Positions 16,080-24,563 of a DNA stretch of 64,000 nucleotides are shown here, piece by piece. The notes under the pieces are model-generated. The model had not been told where the DNA came from, did not search any database, and saw only the letters and a list, made by a program, of their open reading frames with translations. This stretch comes from Candidatus Iainarchaeum sp. (GTDB lineage: Archaea > Iainarchaeota > Iainarchaeia > Iainarchaeales > UBA10219): positions 186,001 through 250,000 of the forward strand of contig JAGVWE010000002.1 in assembly GCA_018304425.1 (NCBI GenBank), in the 5' to 3' direction. The position numbers and the translations under genes are program-made. Position 1 is the stretch's first letter. Each line of letters begins with the position of its first letter.

Positions 16080-17312
16080 CTATTTCTTTCGCTCCTTGAG
16101 CCACTGACTGGCAAGCGCCTGGTCTTCCAGGGCGGCCTTCAAGCGCTTCAAGCCCTCTTGGATGTCCTTGGTTCCCGTGGCATACGACAAGCGGATGTAC
16201 TCGTCGTTTTCGCCCGCGTTCTTGCGGCCAAACCGCATGCGGGACAAAACAGCCACACCGGCCTTTTCGAGGGCATAGTCTTCGACGTCCAGGGAGTCCT
16301 TGAAGCCCAGGTTCTTGCAGGCCCCGGTGACGTTGGCGAAGACATAAAAGGCGCCGAACGGGAGGTGGCAGCGAACCCCTTTGATTTCGTTCAAGAGCCC
16401 GACAATCAGGTCGCGCCTGGCCTTGTACTCGGCCACCATCTTGCGGGAGGGCTCCTGGCTGCCTTCCAAGGCGGTCTTGCCGGCCAACTGGGTGAAAGTG
16501 GCAGCGCAGGCCACGTAATTGTTGTTGAGCCTCGCGATGCCGGGCACGAGTTCCCTGGGCATGGCCCCGTAGCCGAGGCGCCAACCGCACATGGCGTAAA
16601 TCTTTGAGAAGCCATGGAGGAGGATGGTTCTTTCCTTCACGCCTGGAAACTTGAGGATGCTGTGGAATTCCTTGTCATAGGTGATGTCGGAATAGATTTC
16701 ATCGGTTAAAATCCAGAAATCGTGTTTCTTTGCCAGTTCCGCGAGCCGCTTCAGGTCATCGGCCGCGATTACGCCGCCGGTGGGGTTGGCCGGGCTGTTG
16801 ATGACCACCATCTTGGTCTTGGGGGTGATGAGCCGCTCGAGTTCGTTGATGTCAAAACTGAACCCCCTGGACTCCCAGTACGGCAAAGGCACCCGCTTTC
16901 CGCCCACGAAGTCGATGGCGGACTCGTAGATCGGGTAGCCGGGGTTCGGGTAGATGACCTCATCGCCTTCATTGACCAGCGCCTGGATGGCGAACAGGAT
17001 GATGGACTTGCCGCCCGCAGTCACGACGATTTCGTCCATGGAATAGGGCACGCCATAGCGCTTCGTGAGGTGCGCGGCAATGGCTTCCCGTAGTTCGGGC
17101 AGCCCAGCCGGCGGGCCATAGTGGGTGCGCCCCTTTTGGATGGCCTGGATGCCGGCCTCGCGGATGTGCTCCGGCGTGTCAAAGTCGGGTTCGCCGATGC
17201 AGAAGCTCACGATGTCGCGGCCCTTCCTTCGCAAGTCGACGACCTTGGCAAGGACCTCGAATGCGGTCTCGGTTCCCAGCCTGGACATTCTTTCAGCGAG
17301 TTTCACTTTCAT
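16080..17312 (-). CDS. Class I/II PLP-dependent aminotransferase (aspartate-type)
   Basis: The 410-residue fold-type I enzyme matches archaeal aspartate/alanine-type aminotransferases: FCIGEPDFDTPEHIREAG, HYGPPAGLPELREAIA, PNPGYPIYES, NSPANPTGG (substrate-carboxylate Asn), TDEIYSDITYD, and the Schiff-base lysine in HGFSKIYAMCGWRLGYG. C-terminal IRLSYATG supplies the carboxylate-binding Arg. The gene starts one base after the stop of the 2-hydroxyacid dehydrogenase, so the two are an operon that could interconvert hydroxy, keto and amino acids. The exact amino donor cannot be read. Confidence 0.9.
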   Translation of the reverse strand: MKVKLAERMSRLGTETAFEVLAKVVDLRRKGRDIVSFCIGEPDFDTPEHIREAGIQAIQKGRTHYGPPAGLPELREAIAAHLTKRYGVPYSMDEIVVTAGGKSIILFAIQALVNEGDEVIYPNPGYPIYESAIDFVGGKRVPLPYWESRGFSFDINELERLITPKTKMVVINSPANPTGGVIAADDLKRLAELAKKHDFWILTDEIYSDITYDKEFHSILKFPGVKERTILLHGFSKIYAMCGWRLGYGAMPRELVPGIARLNNNYVACAATFTQLAGKTALEGSQEPSRKMVAEYKARRDLIVGLLNEIKGVRCHLPFGAFYVFANVTGACKNLGFKDSLDVEDYALEKAGVAVLSRMRFGRKNAGENDEYIRLSYATGTKDIQEGLKRLKAALEDQALASQWLKERKK

Positions 17313-17313
17313 T

Positions 17314-18309
17314 TCAGGTCACCTTCATCCGGCTCTTGGCGAGCACTTTCCGATTAACCAGGCAATCCGGCGCGATGCCGTTGAAGGCCGAGACAAGGTT
17401 GTTCACGGCCAATAAACCCATGTCCGTACGGCTTTTAACGGTTGCGGAAGCGATGTGGGGGGCGAGGACGACGTTCTCGAGCTTGAGCAGGGCCTTCTCG
17501 ATGACGGGTTCGCGCTCGTAGACGTCCAGGCCCGCGGCAAAAATGCGTTTTTCCTGGAGCGCCTGGGCCAGCGCCTTCTCGTCAACCACCGGGCCGCGTG
17601 AAGTGTTGACGAGCACCGCGGTCGGCTTCATGAGCTTGAACTCCTTCTCGCCAATCAAGTGATGCGTGTTGGGGTTGAGGGGAACGTGCAGGGAAACGAA
17701 GTCGGACTCGCGCAACAGGGTTTCCTTGTCCACGAATTTCGCGCCGAACTCTTTCTCGAAGTCTGGGACGCGCTGGACGTCGTGGTAAAGGATTTTCATT
17801 TCAAAGCCCTGGGCCGCGCGCCTGGCGACCTCGCGACCGATGCGGCCCAAGCCGAAGATGCCGAGGGTCGCGTCCTCGGTGCTCTGGCCCAGGAAGTGCA
17901 GCGGGCCCCAGCCCTTGAACTTGCCCTTGCGCACGAAGCGCTCGGCCTCGCCCACGCGGCGCGCGGCGGCCAGCAAAAGCGTGAACGCGAAATCCGCGGT
18001 GGCGTCGGTGAGCACTCCCGGGGTGTTCGTGACCAGGATGCCGTGGTGCGTGGCCGCCTTGACGTCCACGTTGTTGAAGCCCACCGCATAATTGGAGACC
18101 ATCTTGAGGTTGGGCTCCGCGTCCAAGACTTCGGCGTCAATGGAGTCCGTCAAGAGGCAGAGCAAGGCGTCCTTGCCCTTCACGCCTTTCACGATTTCTT
18201 TTTTGGTGAGGACGCGGTCTTCCTTGTTGAATTCGACGTCGAAGTGGAGGAACAGCAGGTCCATGGCAGGCTTTGGAATCTGCCGAGTAACGAAGATTTT
18301 CGGTTTCAT
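17314..18309 (-). CDS. D-isomer-specific 2-hydroxyacid dehydrogenase (glyoxylate/hydroxypyruvate reductase-like)
   Basis: From ATG 18309 (MKPKIFVTRQIPKPAMDLL) the enzyme is 331 residues. The NAD(P) dinucleotide motif is LGIFGLGRIGREVARRA; catalytic Arg lies in VNTSRGPVVDE, the Glu in YEREPVIEK and the His in LAPHIASAT. These fit GyaR/GRHPR-type reductases. The frame is open to 18375, but a TATA (TTTAAATTCC, minus strand, about 18340-18353) would place transcription start near 18310. The downstream aminotransferase is coupled, with only a 1-base gap. Confidence 0.88.
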   Translation of the reverse strand: MKPKIFVTRQIPKPAMDLLFLHFDVEFNKEDRVLTKKEIVKGVKGKDALLCLLTDSIDAEVLDAEPNLKMVSNYAVGFNNVDVKAATHHGILVTNTPGVLTDATADFAFTLLLAAARRVGEAERFVRKGKFKGWGPLHFLGQSTEDATLGIFGLGRIGREVARRAAQGFEMKILYHDVQRVPDFEKEFGAKFVDKETLLRESDFVSLHVPLNPNTHHLIGEKEFKLMKPTAVLVNTSRGPVVDEKALAQALQEKRIFAAGLDVYEREPVIEKALLKLENVVLAPHIASATVKSRTDMGLLAVNNLVSAFNGIAPDCLVNRKVLAKSRMKVT

Positions 18310-18773
18310 GGGGCCCACTGGGACAGGAAACTTACCCATGAAAAGGAATTTAAAGCGAGAGCCTGTTTTCCGCAAACGCTTTTTTTCCGCAAGAAAAAAA
18401 GGGTTTAAAGACTGGCTTGAAAGCGTAAAAGACGGCGGAAAGCGAAACCAAGGGGTTCTGGCACCGGAAAAGACGGGTTCAAGGGTCGTTTAAAAAGGCC
18501 TTGAACAAGAGGATAGAGGTGATAAACCATGAACATTTACGCCAGATGGGTCTTGCAGGAAAAACAGGACTACGAGATTACCCGGCCCAGGCAAAACCCC
18601 CAATAGCCTCCTTAGCGCCCAACCTAACAGGCCGCTATTTATGTCCCGTCGAGCCCCCAAGGCGAAGACGGGACGACGTATAGCGCACAGCCGAAGCCAG
18701 CAGGCGGAGGTGCCCATCAGGGCACGCCGCTATCGTGCGGCTATTTATGGATTACGTGGCCTGAATCTGGGGT
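18310..18773. other. 464-base region with promoters but no certain gene
   Basis: On the left is the minus-strand promoter of the dehydrogenase. A plus-strand TATA-like CGTTTAAAAAGG (about 18488-18499) is followed by a strong GAGGTGAT ribosome site and a 25-codon ORF. Two similar boxes, GCCGCTATTTATG (about 18632) and GCGGCTATTTATG (about 18738), recur; the second is correctly placed as TATA of the endonuclease IV-like gene at 18774. Confidence 0.5.
18529..18606 (+). CDS. Possible 25-residue micro-protein
   Basis: ATG 18529 has a near-ideal GAGGTGAT ribosome site five bases upstream, and a TATA-like element about 30-40 bases upstream. The peptide begins MNIYARWVLQEK and ends with TRPRQNPQ. 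An overlapping 60-codon frame from TTG 18501 is the main competitor. There is no homology or repeat evidence, so this rests on initiation signals only; the region could equally be a leader or a non-coding RNA. Confidence 0.3.
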   Translation: MNIYARWVLQEKQDYEITRPRQNPQ

Positions 18774-19604
18774 ATGCCCGGGATACTGTTCGGCTCTTCC
18801 GGCATCCCCCACTCGGCCGAGGGCGGCGACACCGTGAAAGGCATCCAAACCATGCGGGAGCTCGGGCTGGACGCCATGGAACTGAGTTTCACCCACGGAG
18901 TGCACCTGGGCCCGGCCAGCGCGCGGGACGTGCGAAGGACAAGCGAGGAAACCGGCATCAAGCTCAGCATCCACGGCCCCTACTACATCAACTTGTTCGC
19001 GAAGGAACCCGAGAAGGTGGAGGCAAGCAAGCAACGCATCTGGAAGAGCCTCGAAGTCGGGGAAATCGCGGGCTGCGACTACGTCTGCTTTCACCCCGCC
19101 TACTACATGAAAGCCGAACCGAAAACCGTGCACGCGCAGGTGCGCGACATCCTGGCGGAGTTGCAGGGCAAACTCCACGACCAGAAGATGCGCATCCGGT
19201 TGGCGCCGGAGACCACGGGAAGGGTCACGCAGTTCGGCTCGCTGGCGGAGACCCTGGAACTGGCCTACGAGCTGAAGGAACTCCTGCCCGTCTTCGACTT
19301 CTGCCACTTGCACGCCCGCGAGAACGGGAAGTTCAAGCGCAAGGAAGACGTGGAACGGGTCTTCGACGAGGTCGAGGCGACCACGCCTTGGCTGCTCAAG
19401 GACTTCCGCATGCAGGTTTCGGGCGTCAGCTACACCGTGAAAGGCGAGCGGGCGCACACCGCGTTGGCGGACTCCGACTTTCCCTGGAAGTGGTTGATGG
19501 AGTGCCTCAAAGAGTTCGGGGTGAACGGCGTGGCCATCTGCGAGAGCCCCCAACTCGAATTCGACGCGATGAAGATGCGGGACTACTACAAGGGGCTGCC
19601 GTAG
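18774..19604 (+). CDS. Endonuclease IV-like AP endonuclease/TIM-barrel protein
   Basis: The 276-residue protein belongs to the AP-endonuclease family 2 TIM barrel. Metal-ligand-like positions are visible: SIHGPYYINL, CFHPAYYM, LAPETTG (Glu), FCHLHARENG and the terminal AICESPQLE. These fit archaeal Nfo-like proteins that cut DNA at abasic sites using zinc. The order of His/Glu/Asp ligands follows endonuclease IV, but length and N terminus (FGSSGIPHSAEGGDTV) match the diverged archaeal branch, so a sugar isomerase-like role cannot be excluded. TATA CTATTTATGG lies about 25 bases before the start. Confidence 0.78.
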   Translation: MPGILFGSSGIPHSAEGGDTVKGIQTMRELGLDAMELSFTHGVHLGPASARDVRRTSEETGIKLSIHGPYYINLFAKEPEKVEASKQRIWKSLEVGEIAGCDYVCFHPAYYMKAEPKTVHAQVRDILAELQGKLHDQKMRIRLAPETTGRVTQFGSLAETLELAYELKELLPVFDFCHLHARENGKFKRKEDVERVFDEVEATTPWLLKDFRMQVSGVSYTVKGERAHTALADSDFPWKWLMECLKEFGVNGVAICESPQLEFDAMKMRDYYKGLP

Positions 19605-19649
19605 GACGTCGCAAGCAACGTTATATAGGAGTTTGAGCGCTTTATTTGC

Positions 19650-20621
19650 ATGGGAAAACGTTGGAAGAGCGGGGCCCGCAAGCGGCGGAACCCCAAGCCG
19701 CGCAAACGGGGGCCGACGCCCCGAGGCCGGCGCCTGCTTGGAATCGGCGGGGAAAGACGCCCGCCCACGGTCTTTGAGGCGGCTTTAGCGCGGCTTGCCC
19801 GGGCGCAACGCATCCAGGAAAGGAATAGGCGCGCCGTGGAAGAGGGCAGGTTCGGAAGAGTCAGGCGGTACACCAAGCCAGAGGACCGCAGACGCCCCTC
19901 CAAAAATGACTTTCTCAACACGCTGGGACTGATTGGACGGCATGCCGTGGAACGCGAACTCGAGAAACACCGGTCCATCAAAGCAGAAGCCCTTATCAAA
20001 GCGCTTGGCAATAGAAATCCCCGTGACCTCCCGCCGGAAGAGTTGCGGTCACTGCTTGCGCAGGCAGCGGAAACGCAAGCGAGGGCCATTTCGCCGACGG
20101 CGGCAGAACTAAGGGCAGCAAGGGACGAAGCCCGCCGCGAGGCGGTGATGCGGTTGCGGAAAAGTTATGCGCAACCCAATGACCTGCTGCGCCTGCAAGT
20201 GCAGTTGGTCCACGCGCTCGGCCCAAAGACCATGGACGTCATTGCAAGAAGCGTTGGGAAACGCCCGCCGACTGACTTCGTTTTTTTCCTGGCCCAGCAA
20301 GTCAAGGCAAACAAGCACGTGCATCTTGGCGGGGACCGGTTGTACATCGATTATGCTGAACTACTAGAAGAACTCGCCAAACAACAAAATGCACTCGCCA
20401 AAACGGTGGCTGCGGGAGACCAAAAACAGGAACAAGTGCAACGAGACTTCACGCGCAAGGCCGCACGGGCACCCGATGCCTCAGCCCACGACGTGATGGC
20501 CGCACTGGGAAACATTATTGGGTTTGTAGAGGAAATTGGAACCAAGGCAGCGGCCAGAAAACAGGCGTTTAACGCCGACATGATTCGGGTGCTGGGCGCT
20601 TTGCAGGCGGCCGGCTACTGA
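19650..20621 (+). CDS. Hypothetical highly basic, helical protein
   Basis: The 323 residues begin with a very basic, proline-rich tail (GKRWKSGARKRRNPKPRKRG) likely to bind nucleic acid. A long helical region follows, rich in Ala, Glu, Arg and Gln (PPEELRSLLAQAAETQARAI; ELRAARDEARREAVMRLRK) with coiled-coil character. No family is recognised. A TATA-like TTATATAGG lies about 25 bases upstream of the ATG. The lower half has slightly lower GC than the neighbours, consistent with accessory DNA but not proof. Confidence 0.6.
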   Translation: MGKRWKSGARKRRNPKPRKRGPTPRGRRLLGIGGERRPPTVFEAALARLARAQRIQERNRRAVEEGRFGRVRRYTKPEDRRRPSKNDFLNTLGLIGRHAVERELEKHRSIKAEALIKALGNRNPRDLPPEELRSLLAQAAETQARAISPTAAELRAARDEARREAVMRLRKSYAQPNDLLRLQVQLVHALGPKTMDVIARSVGKRPPTDFVFFLAQQVKANKHVHLGGDRLYIDYAELLEELAKQQNALAKTVAAGDQKQEQVQRDFTRKAARAPDASAHDVMAALGNIIGFVEEIGTKAAARKQAFNADMIRVLGALQAAGY

Positions 20622-20629
20622 TTCCCCGC

Positions 20630-20794
20630 CTAGTCCTCCATTAACGCGAAGATGAGTATCCACATGATGAGGAAGCCGACCACCGAGAGGAGGGGGTTCT
20701 CGAAGGCGCCGAGGAAGAACGTGGTCAACGAGAAAAAGAAGAACAAGCCGAGGGACACGAGCAGCGAGCGGAGCAGGGATTTCAGGACCGGCAT
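20630..20794 (-). CDS. Small two-helix membrane protein
   Basis: From ATG 20794 the product is 54 residues (MPVLKSLLRSLLVSLGLFFF...), with two hydrophobic helices separated by GAFENPLLS and ending WILIFALMED. A TATA-like CCTTAAATACG on the minus strand lies about 25 bases upstream, supporting this start over longer frames. Function is unknown. Confidence 0.6.
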   Translation of the reverse strand: MPVLKSLLRSLLVSLGLFFFFSLTTFFLGAFENPLLSVVGFLIMWILIFALMED

Positions 20795-20819
20795 ACCAGT
20801 GTTGTAAGCGAAGGCGTAT

Positions 20820-21389
20820 TTAAGGGTTGCGCGGGGCTTTAAGCAAGGCCATGGCTTCGGCTGGGTTAAGGACGCGGATGCTGGGCAGGATGCCAACAAG
20901 TTTCTTTTTGAAACCGCTAATCAGGCGCTTGTCCCGCGTCACAAAGTACTTGCAGTCATCTATGCGGTGCGCTTGCATGAGTAGAAGGGCATCGAAAGTC
21001 GAAAACCCCAACGCACAAATGCGGTGCAACGAGGCCAAGTCGATTTCCTTGGTGGCAACAACCGAGAAAGAACACAGTTCTTTGACTATGGCTTGAACCT
21101 TGGCCAACTCCTCTTCAGTCAACGGGAGTTCTTTTCGTCCTTCACTGAATTCAGAAACGTTGTAACCGTAGTCTATCAGTTTCTTTTCTTCCGTGAGTTT
21201 TTCGACGACGTCCCTGAATTCCAACAAGTTCCAGTCGCTTGCATGACTGGTGAACGCTTTTTTCACGTACTTGTCTTTTAGTGCTTTGCTTCGCCTGAGA
21301 GAATCGGTAAGTCGTTGGCCCTTGTCTTCCTTGGCTTGAATCGACAGGAAATCGAGAAGCAAGTTGGTGTCAAGCATGAAACCAGGCAA
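20820..21389 (-). CDS. PIN-domain ribonuclease (VapC-like)
   Basis: The 189-residue PIN protein has MLDTNLLLDFL at its start (first catalytic Asp), an inserted helical region (LTEEKKLIDYG; EELAKVQAIVKELCS), STFDALLLMQAHR and KYFVTRDKRLISGFKKK (later acidic positions). The start is TTG 21389 or ATG 21377. Members are usually VapC toxins or RNA-processing nucleases. Directly upstream is a 25-residue basic ORF (21394-21471) in the position of an antitoxin, although it does not look like VapB. Confidence 0.75.
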   Translation of the reverse strand: MPGFMLDTNLLLDFLSIQAKEDKGQRLTDSLRRSKALKDKYVKKAFTSHASDWNLLEFRDVVEKLTEEKKLIDYGYNVSEFSEGRKELPLTEEELAKVQAIVKELCSFSVVATKEIDLASLHRICALGFSTFDALLLMQAHRIDDCKYFVTRDKRLISGFKKKLVGILPSIRVLNPAEAMALLKAPRNP

Positions 21390-21393
21390 CCCA

Positions 21394-21471
21394 TCACCCG
21401 AACAGCCATTTTACGAGGCTTCGTCTGACAACGCGTTTGCGTTTCTTCCGCTTCTTCGCCTTTGAAGCCAT
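21394..21471 (-). CDS. Possible 25-residue lysine/arginine-rich micro-protein
   Basis: ATG 21471 is preceded by GGGTGACC and encodes 25 residues, starting MASKAKKRKKRKRVVRRS and ending VKWLFG, then TGA at 21394, five bases before the PIN start. About half of the residues are Lys/Arg, with an aromatic tail. A TATA-like TTTATATCGGG on the minus strand (about 21500-21512) stands about 30 bases upstream. It could be a nucleic-acid-binding peptide or leader of the PIN gene. Confidence 0.4.
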   Translation of the reverse strand: MASKAKKRKKRKRVVRRSLVKWLFG

Positions 21472-21547
21472 TCCCGGGGTCACCCACTTATGATGGGTAG
21501 TTTCCCGATATAAATCCTTTCGCTGCAGGGAGGACTCCTGCACGGGT

Positions 21548-24172
21548 TCAGTTCCTGCCAAAGCCGCCACCCCCAGGAGTAGAACGCCGCGACAACACGC
21601 GACTCATTGCCAGGGGCTCCACCAAAACCGTTCGCCCGCCCCTGCGCCGCAGCCAGTAGGCGAGCGCGCCGCCAAGCAAGGCCGAGGCCAGCAGGCCGAG
21701 GGCCAGCAAGGCAAACGCGGAGTTCGAGGAAGCCAGGGAGGCCAGCAAGGCCCTGGCCGGACTCTCGGTTGAAGGAGCCAGGGACGTGGAAAGCTTTTTG
21801 ACTTTGAAGACGCCGGCCAGGTTGGCCCCGCTGAACTGGATGACGCCTCGCTCCCCCTCGTCCTCGAAGCGAAGGGAGAAGGCACGAGGCAGGAGGGCGC
21901 AGACGCGGGGAGGCAGGCGGAACGCGGAAGCGGAAACCAGTTCCAGGGTCGCCGGAAACAATTCGTTGCCACTTGAGTCAAGGACGTCCACGGAAAGCGA
22001 GGGGCCTCCGCCGGCAAAGGCCTGGCCTGACTCGAAAAGACAACTGGCTTCATGCAAGGGCAACGATTGCAACTCTCTTTGGGGGGGTCCGGGGTCCTCG
22101 CTGGCCTGGGCCTGGACGGCCGGTGACTCAAGCACGGGCCTGGCGTCCCGCGCAATGGGCAACAACAGGACCTCGCCTTCCCCATAACGCCTTGGCCGGC
22201 GGTTCAAGAGCCTGGAACCGGGTTCGGGGACCGGGTCACTGGAGAGGACGAGGGCCACGGTTTTCTCCGAAAAGTTTCCGGCGTTGTCGTAGGCACGCAC
22301 CGAGTAGGCGTGGAAGCCCGGCGACTGCCCCGAAAACAAGTGACTGGTTTGGAGGCCGACGTCAACGAAGGGAGCGTCATCGGCTTTCACGGCAAAGGAT
22401 TGGATGCCTGCTTGGTCCACGGCGTCAAAGGAAAGGGAAACCGTGGAAGAAGCGAGCGTGGCGCCGTCGGCCGGCGAGGAAATGGCCAGCCTGGGCGCGT
22501 CACGGTCCAAGTAAATCGTGTCCGCAATCAAGTCCGTGGTGGCGTGGCCAAGCGAGTCCGTGAAACGGGCGAAGACGAGCTTGTTGCCGTCCGCGTCACT
22601 GCAGCCGGGCGCGTCCCGTGCGAGGTTGAAGCCGGTGAGCAGGGGCGTGAAGTCCAGGGGCGCGGAGAACGCCTGGTTGTCACAGGAAAAGGCGACCTGC
22701 ATGGGGCTCACGTCGTCGGCTTCGAGGGCGAGGTCGATGAGCGGGCTTGAGACAAAGCAGGTGTCGCCGGTCTTCTGTATTTTGAGGCGCGCATTCTGGG
22801 GCGGCAGGCCGTCAACGGTAAACGGGTTGTCCGAAGAGTCCAGGGCCTCGGCGCCGGCGTCGTCGCGCACCACGACGTCGAGGTAGACCGCTTTTTTTTG
22901 GATGGCGGGAACGCTCCAGGCAAGGGAACAGGTTTGGCCGAGGCCATCAGGCCGAGGGCCAGCAGGCCGAGGGCCACCCGGCCCGGGGCCTTCGGGCATG
23001 CAATGGGTTGCGTCCAGGGAAACCCCCAGGACCAGGGGTTCGCCTTTTTGGCCGGGGGCCTCCGAGAGGAAGACGTCTGCCGTGTGCCTTTGGTTGAAGT
23101 CGGGGTCGGAAAAGCGGAAGGCCAGCAGGGCTTGGCCTGTTGTGTCGGAGAGCACTTCTGCTCCGTTTGGCTGGCTGACTTGCACGACCGGGCTGGAATT
23201 GGGTTTGAGTTCGAGGAGGGGCGGGTACTCGGAGGAATGGCTGCCTAAGAGGACGAAACGGCTGTTGCCGTCAAAGTCTTCGACCGAGTTCTTCAACAGG
23301 AAGGAAACGGAGGGCTTGCCGGCGTCAAGGGCGTCGAAGACGGCCCGGGTTACGTCGATGGATTGGTAGCCGGTGCTGACGGCCCCGGCTTCGCCGCCAA
23401 GGGCGCCGAGAAAGTCGGCGGTGACTTCGCTGAGTGGTTGAACATCAAAGTCTTTTTCGTCGAGTGCCTCGAAATCGTCGATGGCGTAAACGCCGATGAC
23501 GCCATCCGCTGAACCGAAATCGGTTTTGGCGCCTGCCACAAAGAGGTTGAGTTGAGCCGAAAAAAACCTTTCCCGTATCCTGCTTAAATCGAATTTGATG
23601 AAGGCGCGGTTGGCGGTTCCAACGTATTCGACGAGACCGGTTTTGGCGCGGAACTCCATGTTCATCGTGGCGCGGGTCGTGCCTTCGGTGTTCATGTTTC
23701 CCCTGCCTATGCCCTTGAGCTGGTGCAGGGGGGTTGGAATGGATTCCATGGAATAACTGCCGTTGCAGGAGCGCGCGCCTGGCAACGTGATGTAACCAGA
23801 GGAGCGGTTGACGACGCCGGTGCAGGTAGCCCAGCCCTGGACTTTGACGACCATGTACGTGGCGCCCAGGTCCCGGGAATTGGGGAGCTCGCACTCGCCT
23901 CCCAGGTTGCCGGTGCCGCTGCGGCTGAGCAGGCAGTAGCCGTGGTCGAAGTCGGTGAAGCCCTCCCCGATATGGCCGTCGCTGCCCCCGCGTTCGCCGG
24001 CAACCAGGGGATTGGATTGGAGCACGGCAATACCATAACGGTACTTCAGGAGGGAACCGGAGTCATCGGCTGAAAGCGTGAGGGCCGAGCCAAGGTCGGC
24101 AAAGAGGGCCAAACCGAGGAGGACTGGGAAAATCAGGGGCAGGAAATGCTTGGAGGGTTGCAGGGTCATCAC
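21548..24172 (-). CDS. Large surface protein with DNRLRE-like and Ig-like domains, membrane anchored
   Basis: The 874-residue protein has a signal peptide (about 1-31). A Cys-containing N-terminal domain follows, then a DNRLRE/disaggregatase-like beta domain at about 185-330 (AFIKFDLSRI, SAQLNLFVAG, DVTRAVFDALDAG). Several Ig-like modules come next (SSPVVQVSQPNGAEVLS; APRLAISSPADGATLASS; YDNAGNFSEKTVALV), then a membrane helix at about 815-845 and a basic/Gly-rich tail. It is probably an adhesin or cell-envelope component. An odd GP/R-rich insert near residues 392-410 shares DNA with the C-terminal helix region in another frame. Its promoter carries the TTCGT-N6-ACGAA element. Confidence 0.82.
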   Translation of the reverse strand: MMTLQPSKHFLPLIFPVLLGLALFADLGSALTLSADDSGSLLKYRYGIAVLQSNPLVAGERGGSDGHIGEGFTDFDHGYCLLSRSGTGNLGGECELPNSRDLGATYMVVKVQGWATCTGVVNRSSGYITLPGARSCNGSYSMESIPTPLHQLKGIGRGNMNTEGTTRATMNMEFRAKTGLVEYVGTANRAFIKFDLSRIRERFFSAQLNLFVAGAKTDFGSADGVIGVYAIDDFEALDEKDFDVQPLSEVTADFLGALGGEAGAVSTGYQSIDVTRAVFDALDAGKPSVSFLLKNSVEDFDGNSRFVLLGSHSSEYPPLLELKPNSSPVVQVSQPNGAEVLSDTTGQALLAFRFSDPDFNQRHTADVFLSEAPGQKGEPLVLGVSLDATHCMPEGPGPGGPRPAGPRPDGLGQTCSLAWSVPAIQKKAVYLDVVVRDDAGAEALDSSDNPFTVDGLPPQNARLKIQKTGDTCFVSSPLIDLALEADDVSPMQVAFSCDNQAFSAPLDFTPLLTGFNLARDAPGCSDADGNKLVFARFTDSLGHATTDLIADTIYLDRDAPRLAISSPADGATLASSTVSLSFDAVDQAGIQSFAVKADDAPFVDVGLQTSHLFSGQSPGFHAYSVRAYDNAGNFSEKTVALVLSSDPVPEPGSRLLNRRPRRYGEGEVLLLPIARDARPVLESPAVQAQASEDPGPPQRELQSLPLHEASCLFESGQAFAGGGPSLSVDVLDSSGNELFPATLELVSASAFRLPPRVCALLPRAFSLRFEDEGERGVIQFSGANLAGVFKVKKLSTSLAPSTESPARALLASLASSNSAFALLALGLLASALLGGALAYWLRRRGGRTVLVEPLAMSRVLSRRSTPGGGGFGRN

Positions 24173-24202
24173 CTGGATATAACGCCAAAAAATGTTTAAA
24201 TA

Positions 24203-24220
24203 TTTCGTTGATTGACGAAA
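24203..24220 (-). promoter_or_regulatory. Shared surface-regulon operator, site A (before 874-residue surface protein)
   Basis: On the minus strand TTTCGTCAATCAACGAAA is followed at once by TATTTAAAC (TATA), with the ATG 22-30 bases further on. The TTCGT/ACGAA arms are separated by six bases. The right arm doubles as the BRE, so a bound protein would block TFB/TBP. The same element recurs at 27025, 29426 and 61512. Confidence 0.65.
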
Positions 24221-24540
24221 TTATGGTCTATTCCTGTCGCTGGAGGGCGATTAGGCGGTAATGCCTGCCCTAGGCTGGGCTGGGCCATTAAAGGCCATTT
24301 GGGCTTGGCTAGAGAGCCAGCTACAAACACTTACCGTGTCTGGCTGGGCCTCAAAGAGCCAAAGCCTCAAAGCCAGTTGAACAACCCTTGTATGGCGGTC
24401 ACTGTTTGCAGGTCGCTTTTCTAAAGCCGGTTAATGGTTTGCTCAACTGTTGATGGACTGATGAGGGAAAGCGTTTTAATAGTTGTGGGTTTGAAAAAAC
24501 AACCCGCCTGATTCCGGCGGAAAACAGCTACCATTATAAA
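24221..24540. other. Non-coding-looking region with nested hairpins
   Basis: No convincing gene is present. Several inverted repeats are visible: AGGC-GGTAAT-GCCT (about 24253-24266), AGCCAG...CTGGCT enclosing ACAC-TTACC-GTGT (about 24314-24345), a long-range CAGTTGA/TCAACTG pair (about 24374 and 24443), and CCGCC-TGATT-CCGGCGG. A structured RNA or complex 5' region of the gene at 24564 is possible. TATA ATTATAAAG at 24533-24541 serves that gene. Confidence 0.35.
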
Positions 24541-24563
24541 GTTTAGGCGAACAATAGTATTTC

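Noticed and set aside
16017..16080. Origin recognition box next to cdc6
   Set aside because: The inverted repeat does not match the known ORB consensus and occurs once; kept only as a terminator-like hairpin.
18641..18773. Basic N-terminal frame (MSRRAPKAKTGRR...) running into the endonuclease IV-like gene
   Set aside because: It reads the endonuclease gene in the wrong frame for 800 bases; only its first residues look protein-like.
24212..24424. 70-codon plus-strand frame near operator site A
   Set aside because: No ribosome site, unlike-protein composition, and it begins inside the operator.
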